Shown here one piece after another: positions 7,987-16,623 of a stretch of 54,682 nt of DNA. The notes under the pieces were generated by a model that saw only the letters and a list, made by a program, of their open reading frames with translations, did not search any database and was not told the origin of the DNA. Origin of the DNA: Clostridia bacterium. GTDB lineage: Bacteria > Bacillota > Clostridia > Oscillospirales > CAG-272. How positions within the stretch are numbered: the stretch's first letter is position 1; every line of letters starts with the position of its first letter. The stretch spans positions 1-54,682 of the forward strand of contig JAFQFS010000114.1 of assembly GCA_017398585.1 (NCBI GenBank), read 5' to 3'. A program made the translations under genes and the position numbers.

Positions 7987-8667
7987 ATGGTATCGGAAGC
8001 AATTTACAGACACGAGTATAAATACCCGATCAATGCTGGTGACTGTGAAATTCTGAAAAGACGCCTTCGGCAGATCATGCAGCTCGACCCGCATACCGGT
8101 CCCACGGGGGAATATGTGATTCGAAGTCTGTACTTTGACAATGCGTACGATAAGGCGCTTTTCGAGAAAATAAACGGCACAAATCCGAGAGCCAAGTTCC
8201 GTATCCGGATCTACAACGGGAGCGATGACATCATAACTCTTGAAAAAAAAGTGAAAGTCGGCGAGCTTACACAGAAGCTTCAGGCAAGACTGACACGCGA
8301 AGAGTGCGATAAGATCACCTCCGGAGACATTGACTGGATGCTGGACGACGGCCGCGGAGTTGTCGCAGAACTGTACGCTCAGATGAAAGGGTATGCACTG
8401 CGCCCCAAGGTGATCGTCGAATACACGAGAACGCCGTTCATCTACAGGGCAGGGAACGTTCGCGTGACGCTGGACTGCAAGATCCGCAGCGGTGTTTTCT
8501 CGACGGACCTGTTCAACCCTGCGTCGATCGTCGAAACGGGAGATATGGACGTTCTTGAAGTCAAGTACGACCGTTTTCTTCCCGACATCATCAAAATGGC
8601 AATTTACCCCGTGGCACACGACCGGGAATCGATGTCCAAATATGAGGTATGCCGCAAATTCGGTTAA
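7987..8667 (+). CDS. VTC-domain protein (polyphosphate polymerase fold)
   Basis: The 226-residue protein matches the VTC domain, a triphosphate-tunnel fold that in yeast Vtc4 makes polyphosphate from ATP. Visible features are RHEYKYPI at the start, YVIRSLYFDN, basic strand KFRIRIYNG, LEKKVKVG and a late EVKYDRFLPD acidic/basic strand. The catalytic role of bacterial members is not established. RBS AAAGGAGGG is strong. The gene is followed by DUF4956, its usual partner in Firmicutes, and a two-component system. No membrane segment is seen, so it is probably cytosolic and may dock on the DUF4956 protein. Confidence 0.88.
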   Translation: MVSEAIYRHEYKYPINAGDCEILKRRLRQIMQLDPHTGPTGEYVIRSLYFDNAYDKALFEKINGTNPRAKFRIRIYNGSDDIITLEKKVKVGELTQKLQARLTREECDKITSGDIDWMLDDGRGVVAELYAQMKGYALRPKVIVEYTRTPFIYRAGNVRVTLDCKIRSGVFSTDLFNPASIVETGDMDVLEVKYDRFLPDIIKMAIYPVAHDRESMSKYEVCRKFG

Positions 8668-8745
8668 TTCCGGAACGTCGTCCGGACAATTTGTACACGG
8701 ATGAAAAAAATTCAATAATTTTTAACAGAAAAGGAATATACAAAA

Positions 8746-9417
8746 ATGTCATTTAATGATATCTTTAAGAATAGCTTCATGGAGAGAGCGGTAGAATTCT
8801 CCATCCTTGACACGCTCATCTCTCTCGTCCTTGCGTATGCGCTCGGTATGTTCATTTACTTCATCTACAAGAAGACCTATCAGGGCGTTATGTTCTCCCA
8901 GTCCTTCGGCGTATCCCTCATCGCTCTTACGATGATCTCCACCTTCATTATCCTCGCTGTAACCTCCAACGTTGTTCTGTCCCTCGGTATGGTCGGTGCG
9001 CTCTCCATCGTAAGATTCCGTACCGCAATCAAGGATCCCCTTGACGTTGTATATCTTTTCTGGGCAGTCGGTGTAGGTATCGTTCTCGGCGCATGCATGT
9101 ACCCGCTTGCTGTTATCGGCTCCGCTATCGTTGGCGTTATCCTCCTCATCTTCGTTCGTGCGAAGACCCCGGACTGCGACTATATCCTCGTTGTTGAATG
9201 CAACAATGACGCAGCAGAACAGAAGGCCGCTTCCATTATCAAGGAAGGCGCAAAGAAATCCGCAATCAAGTCCAAGACTGTTGCAAAGGGCTACCTCGAA
9301 GTTACATACGAAATCAAGCTCTCCGGCGACAGCACCGAATTTGTAAATAAGCTTACCGCAACCGACGGTATTGAAAAGGCTGTTCTCGTAAGCTACAACG
9401 GCGACTACATGGCATAA
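8746..9417 (+). CDS. DUF4956 membrane protein
   Basis: The 223-residue protein has a short N-terminus, about three to four membrane segments (residues about 20-42, 52-75, 100-140) and a soluble C-terminal domain of about 80 residues. The signature GMVGALSIVRFRTAIKDPLD between membrane segments is diagnostic of DUF4956. The C-terminal part (about 145-223) has an ACT/ferredoxin-like pattern. It follows the VTC gene and presumably forms a membrane complex with it. Codon choice is strongly biased to Ile ATC, Val GTT and Ala GCA, which suggests high expression. Confidence 0.86.
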   Translation: MSFNDIFKNSFMERAVEFSILDTLISLVLAYALGMFIYFIYKKTYQGVMFSQSFGVSLIALTMISTFIILAVTSNVVLSLGMVGALSIVRFRTAIKDPLDVVYLFWAVGVGIVLGACMYPLAVIGSAIVGVILLIFVRAKTPDCDYILVVECNNDAAEQKAASIIKEGAKKSAIKSKTVAKGYLEVTYEIKLSGDSTEFVNKLTATDGIEKAVLVSYNGDYMA

Positions 9418-9515
9418 AGCCGGACTACGAGCCATTATTGAGAGAAAGACTGATACTTCGGGAAACCTGCCTCATTACCGACGGAAAGTTTTTATAAAGG
9501 AGAAGAAAAAACATT

Positions 9516-10211
9516 ATGGCAACAAAATTACTTGTTATTGACGACGACGCAAATATCTGCGATTTACTGAAAATTTATTTTGAAAATGAAGGCTACGAAG
9601 TAAAAACTGCCGGTGACGGTATTGAAGGTATCAGCTATTTCAAGATGTACGAACCGGATCTCGTCCTGCTCGACATTATGCTTCCGAAGAACAAGGACGG
9701 CTGGCAGGTCTGCCGTGAGATCCGTGAAATTTCGTCCAAGCCGATCATCATGATCTCGGCGCATAAGGGCGAAACGGTGGACAAGATCCTCGGGCTCGAG
9801 CTCGGAGCGGACGACTTCATGACGAAGCCGTTTGACATGAAGGAGCTTGCGTCCAGAATCAAGGCAGTTCTCCGCCGCTACTCCGCGCACGACATCCAGA
9901 ACGACGACGAGACCATTAAGTTTGAAAACATCGAGATCAGCCGCAGCAAGTACGAACTGAAGCTGAAGGGCAAGACCGTCGACATTCCCCCGAAGGAACT
10001 CGACCTCCTGTACTTCCTCGCTTCGAACTTCAACCGCGTGTTCACGCGTGACCAGCTTCTCGACAAGGTCTGGGGCTTCGATTACCTCGGAGACTCCCGC
10101 ACTGTTGACGTTCACGTAAAGCGTCTGCGCGAAAAGCTCGAAGGTGTTTCCGACAAGTGGACCCTCAAGACCGTCTGGGGTGTCGGCTACAAGTTCGAAC
10201 TCATTCAGTAA
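9516..10211 (+). CDS. OmpR/PhoB-family response regulator
   Basis: The 231-residue protein has a receiver domain (residues 4-118) with acidic pocket D9-D10-D11, phospho-acceptor D53 in LLDIMLP and K104 in TKPF. A winged-helix DNA-binding domain (about 132-230) has the usual phrases PPKELDLLYFLASN, VFTRDQLLDKVWG and RTVDVHVKRLREKLE. It is followed 185 bp later by its likely cognate kinase. Targets are unknown; the VTC/DUF4956 genes upstream are candidates. RBS AAAGGAG. Confidence 0.94.
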   Translation: MATKLLVIDDDANICDLLKIYFENEGYEVKTAGDGIEGISYFKMYEPDLVLLDIMLPKNKDGWQVCREIREISSKPIIMISAHKGETVDKILGLELGADDFMTKPFDMKELASRIKAVLRRYSAHDIQNDDETIKFENIEISRSKYELKLKGKTVDIPPKELDLLYFLASNFNRVFTRDQLLDKVWGFDYLGDSRTVDVHVKRLREKLEGVSDKWTLKTVWGVGYKFELIQ

Positions 10212-10222
10212 TTGAAGAATAT

Positions 10223-10259
10223 GATCGGTTCCGACTTGCTCTGCAAGTCGGAACCGATC
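10223..10259 (+). terminator. Strong hairpin after the response regulator gene
   Basis: A perfect 16-bp stem (10223-10238 with 10244-10259, GATCGGTTCC arm) with loop CTCTG, 12 bp after the stop codon. The 3' flank CTCTTTC is only modestly T-rich, so it may attenuate rather than stop transcription into the kinase gene. Confidence 0.7.
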
Positions 10260-10352
10260 CTCTTTCAAAAAGCTTTAAACGGTGATTTGGATATGGTATC
10301 TGCGGATTTTTTGGGAGAATATATTGTCGGGTTTAAAGTTTTTTGAAAGAGG
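10259..10352. repeat. Long inverted repeat built from cassette arms
   Basis: The 22-nt arms at 10259-10280 and 10331-10352 are complementary except for one G-T pair. Both contain the T-rich arm of the dispersed cassette (AAGCTTTTTGAAAG type), here as an inverted pair around a 50-nt loop with no G4/C4 hairpin. It sits between the response regulator and histidine kinase genes, ending about 45 bp before the kinase start. Confidence 0.7.
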
Positions 10353-10396
10353 AGGAAGTCTCCGATTAATTTCAGATGTTTCTTAGGAAGTTTGGT

Positions 10397-11914
10397 ATGT
10401 TTAAGAGTGTATTTGTTAAATATATTTCCGCCTTCATGCTGATCAATATATTAAGCATTTTCCTGTCAACGTCCGTGATCACGACGCTGGTGAATACGTA
10501 CGACGAGAACAACAAAAGCCGTACGCTGGCGAATATTGCCTATTCCGTGACGACATTCATTATCGACGACTACACGACGAGCGGGGAAATCAGCTTCATT
10601 GATTACCTGAACAAATCCGTCTATCCGATTAAGCCGATGCTCGACTCTCTTGACGGCAACGTGGAAAATCTGGTGATCTTCATCGCGGACGGCGACGGCA
10701 ACGTCAAGCTGATCGGCGGTGCACCGTATTCCGACACCTATGCAGGGGCGGACGGGATCGTCTCACAGGGAGAGGAACTGGCTTATCCGGCTTCTGTAAC
10801 AGCCGAGCTGGAGGGATCGAACGGGATCTCCCGGAACGATACGCTGGAAGGATTCTTTGAGGAGAAGCATTTCACCTATATTCATCCGATCCGGACCAAA
10901 AGCGGAAACGTGGTCGGTTCGGTCATGACCTGTACGATGGTTTCCGACATGGACGAACTGCTCGAAGCGATGATCAAGACCATCATCATGTCAACACTCT
11001 GGCTGATGCTGGCGGCTCTGATCGCCGTCTATTTTATCACCGAACGTCTGGTATCGCCGATCCGTGCAATGAGCCGTGCGTCGCGTGCATTCGCTTCGGG
11101 GCGGTTTGACGTCCGCGTTGAGGTCAACGGCAACGATGAGGTCGCGGAACTGGCGGCGGCGTTCAATAACATGGCGAATTCGCTCCAGCACAGCACGGAA
11201 GTACAGCGGCTGTTTCTCGCGAATGTGTCACATGACCTGCGTACCCCGATGACGATCATCCGCGGGTATATCGAAAATATCCAGAGCGGTGCGATCCCGC
11301 AGGACAAGGTGCCGCACTATCTCGGGGTTATTTCCACGGAAGTGCAGCGCCTGTCGCGTCTGGTCACGAGCCTGCTGGATATTACAAAGATCCAGGCCGG
11401 GGAGCGGAAATTCGACATCAAGCCGTTCGATATCTGCGAAATGGCGCGTGAGATCATCATTTTCTCGGAACAGCGTCTGGAAGCCAAGAAGCTCGATGTA
11501 TCGTTTGATGCCGAACGTGACAACATGTTCGTCAACGCCGACCGCGGCGCGATCCATCAAATCCTGTCGAACATCTGCGACAACGCCATCAAGTTCTCGA
11601 AAGAGGGCGGCAGGTACGAGATTTCCATCAGGGATGTCGGCCAGAAAACGGTTGTCAGCGTGTACAACGAAGGGATTGGCATCGCGGCGGAAGAACTGCC
11701 GTACGTTTTTGACCGGTTCTACAAGAGCGACAAGAGCCGCGGCCTCGACAAGACCGGCGTAGGGCTCGGGCTGTTCATCGCACGTACGATCATTGAAGCT
11801 CACAACGAGACCATCAAAGTCGAGAGCGAATACGGAAAATGGTGTCGGTTCACGTTCACTCTTCAGAAAACGAACCGTCCCGCACCGACAAACAAAGAAA
11901 CGGAGACACAGTAA
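10397..11914 (+). CDS. HAMP-domain sensor histidine kinase
   Basis: The 505-residue membrane kinase starts at the ATG six bases after AGGAAG; an in-frame ATG 21 bp earlier has its nearest GGAGG 20 bp away. It has two membrane segments (about 10-32 and 190-215) flanking an extracellular sensor domain of about 155 residues with no family I recognise. HAMP (LVSPIRAMSRASRAF), the H-box VSHDLRTPMT, the N-box ICDNAIKFSKEGG and the G-box GVGLGLFIART follow, all intact. It pairs with the response regulator upstream. Confidence 0.92.
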   Translation: MFKSVFVKYISAFMLINILSIFLSTSVITTLVNTYDENNKSRTLANIAYSVTTFIIDDYTTSGEISFIDYLNKSVYPIKPMLDSLDGNVENLVIFIADGDGNVKLIGGAPYSDTYAGADGIVSQGEELAYPASVTAELEGSNGISRNDTLEGFFEEKHFTYIHPIRTKSGNVVGSVMTCTMVSDMDELLEAMIKTIIMSTLWLMLAALIAVYFITERLVSPIRAMSRASRAFASGRFDVRVEVNGNDEVAELAAAFNNMANSLQHSTEVQRLFLANVSHDLRTPMTIIRGYIENIQSGAIPQDKVPHYLGVISTEVQRLSRLVTSLLDITKIQAGERKFDIKPFDICEMAREIIIFSEQRLEAKKLDVSFDAERDNMFVNADRGAIHQILSNICDNAIKFSKEGGRYEISIRDVGQKTVVSVYNEGIGIAAEELPYVFDRFYKSDKSRGLDKTGVGLGLFIARTIIEAHNETIKVESEYGKWCRFTFTLQKTNRPAPTNKETETQ

Positions 11915-11915
11915 C

Positions 11916-13040
11916 ATGACATTACGATACACCGCAACCTGCCTGTTCGGTCTGGAAGGACTGCTCGGCGAGGAGATCACCGCCCTCGGCTACAAACATG
12001 TGGATACCATCGACGGACGCATCACCTTCGAAGGGGACGAAAATGCCTGCGCGGTCTGCAGCGTCAATCTGCGCTATGCCGAACGCCTCTATCTCAACCT
12101 CGGCACGTTCGACGCTCTGACATTCACCGACCTGTTTGACGGTACCAAGGCTCTGCCGTGGGAAGATTATATTTCCCGTGACGACGAATTTCCGGTCAGC
12201 GGGCACGCGATCAAGAGCAAGCTCTTTTCGGTGCCGGACTGCCAGCGGATCGTCAAAAAGGCGGTTTCCACCCGCCTCGGCGAGAAGTACGGACTGCAGA
12301 TCCTTCCCGAAACAGGAACACGCTATAAGATTGAGTTCTTCATTTTCAAGGACCGGGCGTCCCTCATGATCGACCTGTCCGGTACACCGCTCCACAAGCG
12401 CGGCTACCGCCCCGAAACGCATGCCGCACCGATCCGCGAAACCCTCGCCGCCGCGCTCGTCAAGCTCGCGAGACCGCGTGAGGACGTCCTTCTGTGGGAC
12501 CCGTTCTGCGGTTCGGGAACCATCGCAATCGAAGCCGCCATGCTGATGAAGAACATCGCGCCCGGCATGAACCGGACGTTTGTTTCGCAGAACTACCCGT
12601 TTTTCCCGGAACAGTCGTGGAAGGACGCGTTTGAAAAGGCACGTGCGGACGTCCGCGATACGAAATTCGAATCCTACGCGACGGACATCGATCCCGCCTG
12701 CGTGGAGCTTGCCTCGTCCTGTGCGAAGCGTGCGGGCGTCTCCGAACACCTCAACATCTTCCAGATGGACGCCCTTGACATCGACACCCTCGGCCGCCGC
12801 GGTACTGTCGTCACAAACCCGCCGTACGGGGAACGTCTCATGACACCGGAAGAGGCCGAATCGTTGTACCGCGCGATGGGCGAAGCGTTTGCCCGTCTCG
12901 AACGCTGGCAGATCTATGTCATCACCCAGCATGAACAGTTCCCGAAACTCTACGGCAGACGTGCGGACAAGATCCGCAAGCTGTACAACGGCATGATCCC
13001 GTGCTACTACTACCAGTTCTTTAAAAACAACACGAAATAA
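11916..13040 (+). CDS. rlmL: THUMP-domain RNA methyltransferase, RlmL N-terminal-like
   Basis: The 374-residue protein starts one base after the kinase stop codon, so the genes are translationally coupled. The N-terminal THUMP region (about 40-155) is followed by a Rossmann methyltransferase with SAM loop DPFCGSGTIAIEA and catalytic NPPYGERL. It fits the single-domain Gram-positive proteins (YpsC-like) matching the 23S rRNA m2G2445 methyltransferase half of Escherichia coli RlmL. Guanine-N2 methylation of rRNA is the likely activity. Link to the two-component system is positional only. Confidence 0.9.
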   Translation: MTLRYTATCLFGLEGLLGEEITALGYKHVDTIDGRITFEGDENACAVCSVNLRYAERLYLNLGTFDALTFTDLFDGTKALPWEDYISRDDEFPVSGHAIKSKLFSVPDCQRIVKKAVSTRLGEKYGLQILPETGTRYKIEFFIFKDRASLMIDLSGTPLHKRGYRPETHAAPIRETLAAALVKLARPREDVLLWDPFCGSGTIAIEAAMLMKNIAPGMNRTFVSQNYPFFPEQSWKDAFEKARADVRDTKFESYATDIDPACVELASSCAKRAGVSEHLNIFQMDALDIDTLGRRGTVVTNPPYGERLMTPEEAESLYRAMGEAFARLERWQIYVITQHEQFPKLYGRRADKIRKLYNGMIPCYYYQFFKNNTK

Positions 13041-13058
13041 CCGCATAAAAAACAGAAC

Positions 13059-13103
13059 CTCCGTCAATACTTTCCGGTAGAACGCTATTGACGGAGATTT
13101 TTT
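13059..13103 (+). terminator. Terminator-like stem overlapping the next gene's ribosome binding site
   Basis: A perfect 11-bp stem CTCCGTCAATA/TATTGACGGAG (13059-13069, 13086-13096) with a 16-nt loop is followed by ATTTTTT and then directly by the ATG of the spoVAF homologue (13104). The GGAG at 13093-13096 in the 3' arm is that gene's only RBS. It could end rlmL transcripts or restrain translation downstream. Confidence 0.75.
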
Positions 13104-14531
13104 ATGGAAATTTATAACGGAACGCTGACCGGACGGTTCGACGAAGACGTCGCGGTTATGGACGCGATCCTGCGGACGGACTCCAGTTTTGACATGCTCC
13201 GCAAGACGATGGAAGTCGCCGGCGCGAGGATCGTCATGTACTACATTGACGGATTTGTCAAGGCGGAGTCGCTGCAGAAGCTGCTGACCTATGTCCTCAG
13301 CGTCAAAAGCATGGGGGACAGTCAGCCGGGAGATGCACGGAAGTTTGCAGATCAGCATATGCCTGCCGCCGAAGTGGACGTGACCGACGCGATCGACGGT
13401 CTTGTTCTCGCGGTCATGAGCGGATGTACAGTCTTCCTGTGCGACAAATTTGACGCAAACGCCCTCATCATCGACCTGCGGACATATCCTGCACGTCAGA
13501 CGGAGGAACCGGAGAACGACAAGGTCATGCGCGGCAGCCGCGACGGATTTGTCGAGACGATGATTTTCAATACCGCGATGATCCGCCGCCGCATCCGGAG
13601 TACCGATCTCACCATCCGCTATCTGAACATCGGCACAAGTACCCGCACCGATATGGCGCTGTGCTACATGGACAGCCGCGCTGATCTTGATTATGTCGAG
13701 GAACTGTGCCGGAAGCTGCAGCAGCTTGATACAGATTCCCTCGTTCTCGGGCATCAGAGCGTGATCGAATCCATGCTGAAAACGCGGTGGTACAATCCGT
13801 TTCCGAAGATCCGCGCGACGGAACGCCCGGATACGGCGGCGGCAACGATCCTTGAGGGCGGCATTATTCTCATCTGCGACAACAGTCCGGAGGCGATGAT
13901 CTTTCCGACGAGCCTGTTCGACTTCCTGCAGGAGACGGATGACTACTATTTTCCGCCCCTCACCGGCACCTACCTCCGCCTGCTCCGCCACCTGATCTTC
14001 TGGATGACCATGATCCTGACGCCGCTGTGGTACCTGCTTCTGATGCACAGCGACATTCTGCCGGAATCGCTGAAATTCCTGATTCCCGCTGATCCGGGCG
14101 CTCTGCCGATCCTGTTTCAGCTGTTCCTCACGGAATTCGCGCTCGATGGTCTGAAGCTTGCTTCGCTCAATACGCCAAGTACTCTGTCAAACTCGTTGTC
14201 CGTGGTCGGCGGTCTTCTTCTCGGCGACTTTGCCGTGACGGTCGGATGGCTGTCACCGGATGTGATCCTGTATATGTCCTTCGTTGCCATCGCCAACTTC
14301 ACGCAGTCGAACTATGAACTCGGCTACGCGTTCAAATACCTGCGCATCCTGCTGCTGATCCTTACGGCGCTGTTCGATGTCTGGGGATTTGCCGCAGGCA
14401 TTGTGATTGCGGTCTTCCTTGCGGCAACGAACCGAACCATCGACGGGCGCAGACGGTACCTGTACCCGCTCATCCCGTGGAACGGCAAAGCCCTTGCAAG
14501 ACTGGTCTTCCGCCTCAAAAAAGTAGGATAA
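13104..14531 (+). CDS. GerA/SpoVAF-family spore germination protein
   Basis: The 475-residue protein has the family layout: a soluble N-terminal half (residues 1-280) and four to five membrane segments after about 285. Family phrases include YYIDGFV, the proline-containing MTMILTPLWYL membrane region, SLSVVGGLLLGDFAV and the C-terminal basic tail. Members are A subunits of germinant receptors or SpoVAF, which helps channel function in germination. No gerB/gerC or spoVA genes are adjacent, so it stands alone here; SpoVAF is the better guess. Its RBS lies inside a hairpin. Confidence 0.88.
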   Translation: MEIYNGTLTGRFDEDVAVMDAILRTDSSFDMLRKTMEVAGARIVMYYIDGFVKAESLQKLLTYVLSVKSMGDSQPGDARKFADQHMPAAEVDVTDAIDGLVLAVMSGCTVFLCDKFDANALIIDLRTYPARQTEEPENDKVMRGSRDGFVETMIFNTAMIRRRIRSTDLTIRYLNIGTSTRTDMALCYMDSRADLDYVEELCRKLQQLDTDSLVLGHQSVIESMLKTRWYNPFPKIRATERPDTAAATILEGGIILICDNSPEAMIFPTSLFDFLQETDDYYFPPLTGTYLRLLRHLIFWMTMILTPLWYLLLMHSDILPESLKFLIPADPGALPILFQLFLTEFALDGLKLASLNTPSTLSNSLSVVGGLLLGDFAVTVGWLSPDVILYMSFVAIANFTQSNYELGYAFKYLRILLLILTALFDVWGFAAGIVIAVFLAATNRTIDGRRRYLYPLIPWNGKALARLVFRLKKVG

Positions 14532-14591
14532 AAATAAAGTCCGCGCGATTCTGCCTGAAAATCCGCACAAACTCTGTCTGCCCCATTTGTC

Positions 14592-14650
14592 CGAAAGTTT
14601 TTGAAAAGGGGTGTGGGGAAAAACTTTTTTCAAAAAGTTTTTCCCCACAT
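14592..14650 (+). repeat. Dispersed gene-end hairpin cassette, copy 3
   Basis: GAAAGTTTTTGAAAAGGGG arm followed by a 16-bp stem (14613-14628 with 14633-14648). It is the only copy followed by a long T-tract on the plus strand (ATTTTTTCTTTT). It sits between the convergent spoVAF homologue and ABC exporter genes, 11 bp beyond the latter's stop codon, and can serve both. Confidence 0.85.
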
Positions 14651-14661
14651 TTTTTCTTTTA

Positions 14662-16623
14662 TTAAGTTTCAATTCCGGCGAACTGGTTCTGGTACAGTCC
14701 GTAGTAGACGCCCTTCTGGGCGAGAAGTTCGTCGTGATTGCCGGCTTCCATGACGGTGCCGTCCTTCATTACGATGATGATGTCGGCGTCACGGATGGTC
14801 GAGAGGCGGTGCGCGATGATGAGGCTGGTGCGGTTCTTCATGAGAGCCACCATTGCCTGCTGGATGTGCATTTCGGTACGGGTGTCGACGGAGGAGGTTG
14901 CTTCGTCGAGGATGAGGATCTTCGGGTCGGCAAGAACAGCGCGTGCGATGGACAGAAGCTGTCTCTGACCCTGGCTCAGGTTGCTGCCGCCTTCCGCGAG
15001 GATCGTTTCATATTCTTCCGGCAGACGTTCGATGAAGTCGTCCGATTCTGCCATAGCTGCTGCACGGCGGATTTCTTCGTCCGTTGCGTCCAGGCGACCG
15101 TAGCGGATGTTGTTGCCGATGGTGTCGTGGAACAGGACGGTGTCCTGAAGAACGATCGCAATTGCACTGCGGAGGGTCTTCTTCGGGATATCGTTGATGT
15201 TTACGCCGTCGATTTTGATCTCGCCGGAGTCCACATCGTAGAATCTTGTCAGCAGATTGACGACGGTCGTCTTGCCGGAACCGGTTGCACCGACGAGGGC
15301 GATCTTCTGCCCCTGCTTTACCTTCAGGTTGAAGTTGTGCAGAACCTGCTTGCCGGGAATGTAGGAGAAGTTGATGTTGTTGAATTCAATATCCCCGCGG
15401 ATATCTTCTACCTTCATGTCGTCTGTGCCTTCGTCCAGTTCGTTCGGCGTGTCGAGAATTGTGAAGACGCGTTCCGCACCGGCGATCGCGGTCAGAATGC
15501 TTGCGTACTGGTTTGCGATCTGGTTGATCGGCATGGAGAGCTGACGGGAATACTGAAGGATCGCCTGAATGTCACCGACGGAGATCGCACCGGTTGCCGT
15601 GAAATACGCGCCGGTTGCCGCAACGATGAGGTAGTTCAGGTTGTTGATGATGTTGTTCGCGGGACCCATGAGACCGCCCCATACATTGGCACGAATGCTG
15701 CACTTTCGGAATTCTTCACTGATCTTTGCGAATTCCTCACAGGCGTCCTTTTCCTTTCCGTATGCGATAACGGTCTTGTAACCGGTGACCATTTCTTCCA
15801 CCTGTGCGTTCATCTGACCGAGAAGCACCTGTTTTTCCACGAAGTATTTCCGCATGAACTTCGACAGATTCATCGAAACGAGGAGGGTCAGCGGGATCGT
15901 GATGAGGGAGATAAACGCCATGCGCCAGTCGTAATAGAGCAGCATGGAGAACGCACCGATCAGGGTCAGCGCGGCGGAGATGAGCGAGGAGATGGAGGAG
16001 GACAACGTCATCGAGATGTTGTCGACGTCGTTCGTCATACGGCTCATGATGTCGCCGTGTGCGTGGGTATCCGTATAACCGATCGGGAGATAGGAAATCT
16101 TTTTGAACAGGTCGGAACGCATCGTGAAGACGGTCGTCTGCGTGATCTTCGCCGACGCAATGCCCTGAAGCATCTGGATTGCAGCACTTGCGAGGTAGAC
16201 GAGCATCATCATCACGAGGACGCGGATGAGCGTGTCAAAGTCAACGGACGCCTTGCCGGCGGTGATGGTGATCGCGTCGATCGCCTGCCCCTGAAGGCTC
16301 GGACCGAGGAGGTTCAGGAACGTCGACAGGATCGTCGTTCCCATGACGGTGAAGACGAGGTACTTGCTCTTGCCGATGTACTTGATCAGCTTGAGGAGTG
16401 TCCCTTTTGCGTCCTTGGGTTTTTCACGGATCATCGGGCCGCCGGGACCGCGTCCCTGATTGGTACCGTTTTTCTTCATGACGGCGCGGAGTTCATCCGC
16501 CGTCATTTCTTTTTTCTCACCCGGTTTTCCGGGACCTCCCGGCATCGGACCTTTTCCGGGCATTCCGGGACCGCCGGACGGCGGAGGCATCTGCTTGTTG
16601 TTCATTTTCGGGTCTCTGTTCAT
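14662..16623 (-). CDS. ABC exporter half-transporter, catalytic-site subunit
   Basis: The 653-residue half-transporter has a Pro/Gly/Met-rich N-terminal extension (about 60 residues) and six membrane segments. Its nucleotide-binding domain has Walker A GATGSGKTT, signature LSQGQRQLL, Walker B ILILDEATSSVD with catalytic Glu, and H-loop AHRLST. This full set matches the BmrD/TM288 side of heterodimeric multidrug exporters. Its ATG overlaps the stop of the partner gene (ATGA type), so the two are coupled. Regulated by the MarR gene at the head of the operon. Confidence 0.93.
   Translation of the reverse strand: MNRDPKMNNKQMPPPSGGPGMPGKGPMPGGPGKPGEKKEMTADELRAVMKKNGTNQGRGPGGPMIREKPKDAKGTLLKLIKYIGKSKYLVFTVMGTTILSTFLNLLGPSLQGQAIDAITITAGKASVDFDTLIRVLVMMMLVYLASAAIQMLQGIASAKITQTTVFTMRSDLFKKISYLPIGYTDTHAHGDIMSRMTNDVDNISMTLSSSISSLISAALTLIGAFSMLLYYDWRMAFISLITIPLTLLVSMNLSKFMRKYFVEKQVLLGQMNAQVEEMVTGYKTVIAYGKEKDACEEFAKISEEFRKCSIRANVWGGLMGPANNIINNLNYLIVAATGAYFTATGAISVGDIQAILQYSRQLSMPINQIANQYASILTAIAGAERVFTILDTPNELDEGTDDMKVEDIRGDIEFNNINFSYIPGKQVLHNFNLKVKQGQKIALVGATGSGKTTVVNLLTRFYDVDSGEIKIDGVNINDIPKKTLRSAIAIVLQDTVLFHDTIGNNIRYGRLDATDEEIRRAAAMAESDDFIERLPEEYETILAEGGSNLSQGQRQLLSIARAVLADPKILILDEATSSVDTRTEMHIQQAMVALMKNRTSLIIAHRLSTIRDADIIIVMKDGTVMEAGNHDELLAQKGVYYGLYQNQFAGIET

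Noticed and set aside
11922-14048. Very long open frame on the minus strand opposite rlmL and the spoVAF homologue
   Set aside because: Its residues are Arg/Val/Asp/Gln-rich with no family resemblance. It is a shadow caused by the biased third codon positions of the real plus-strand genes.
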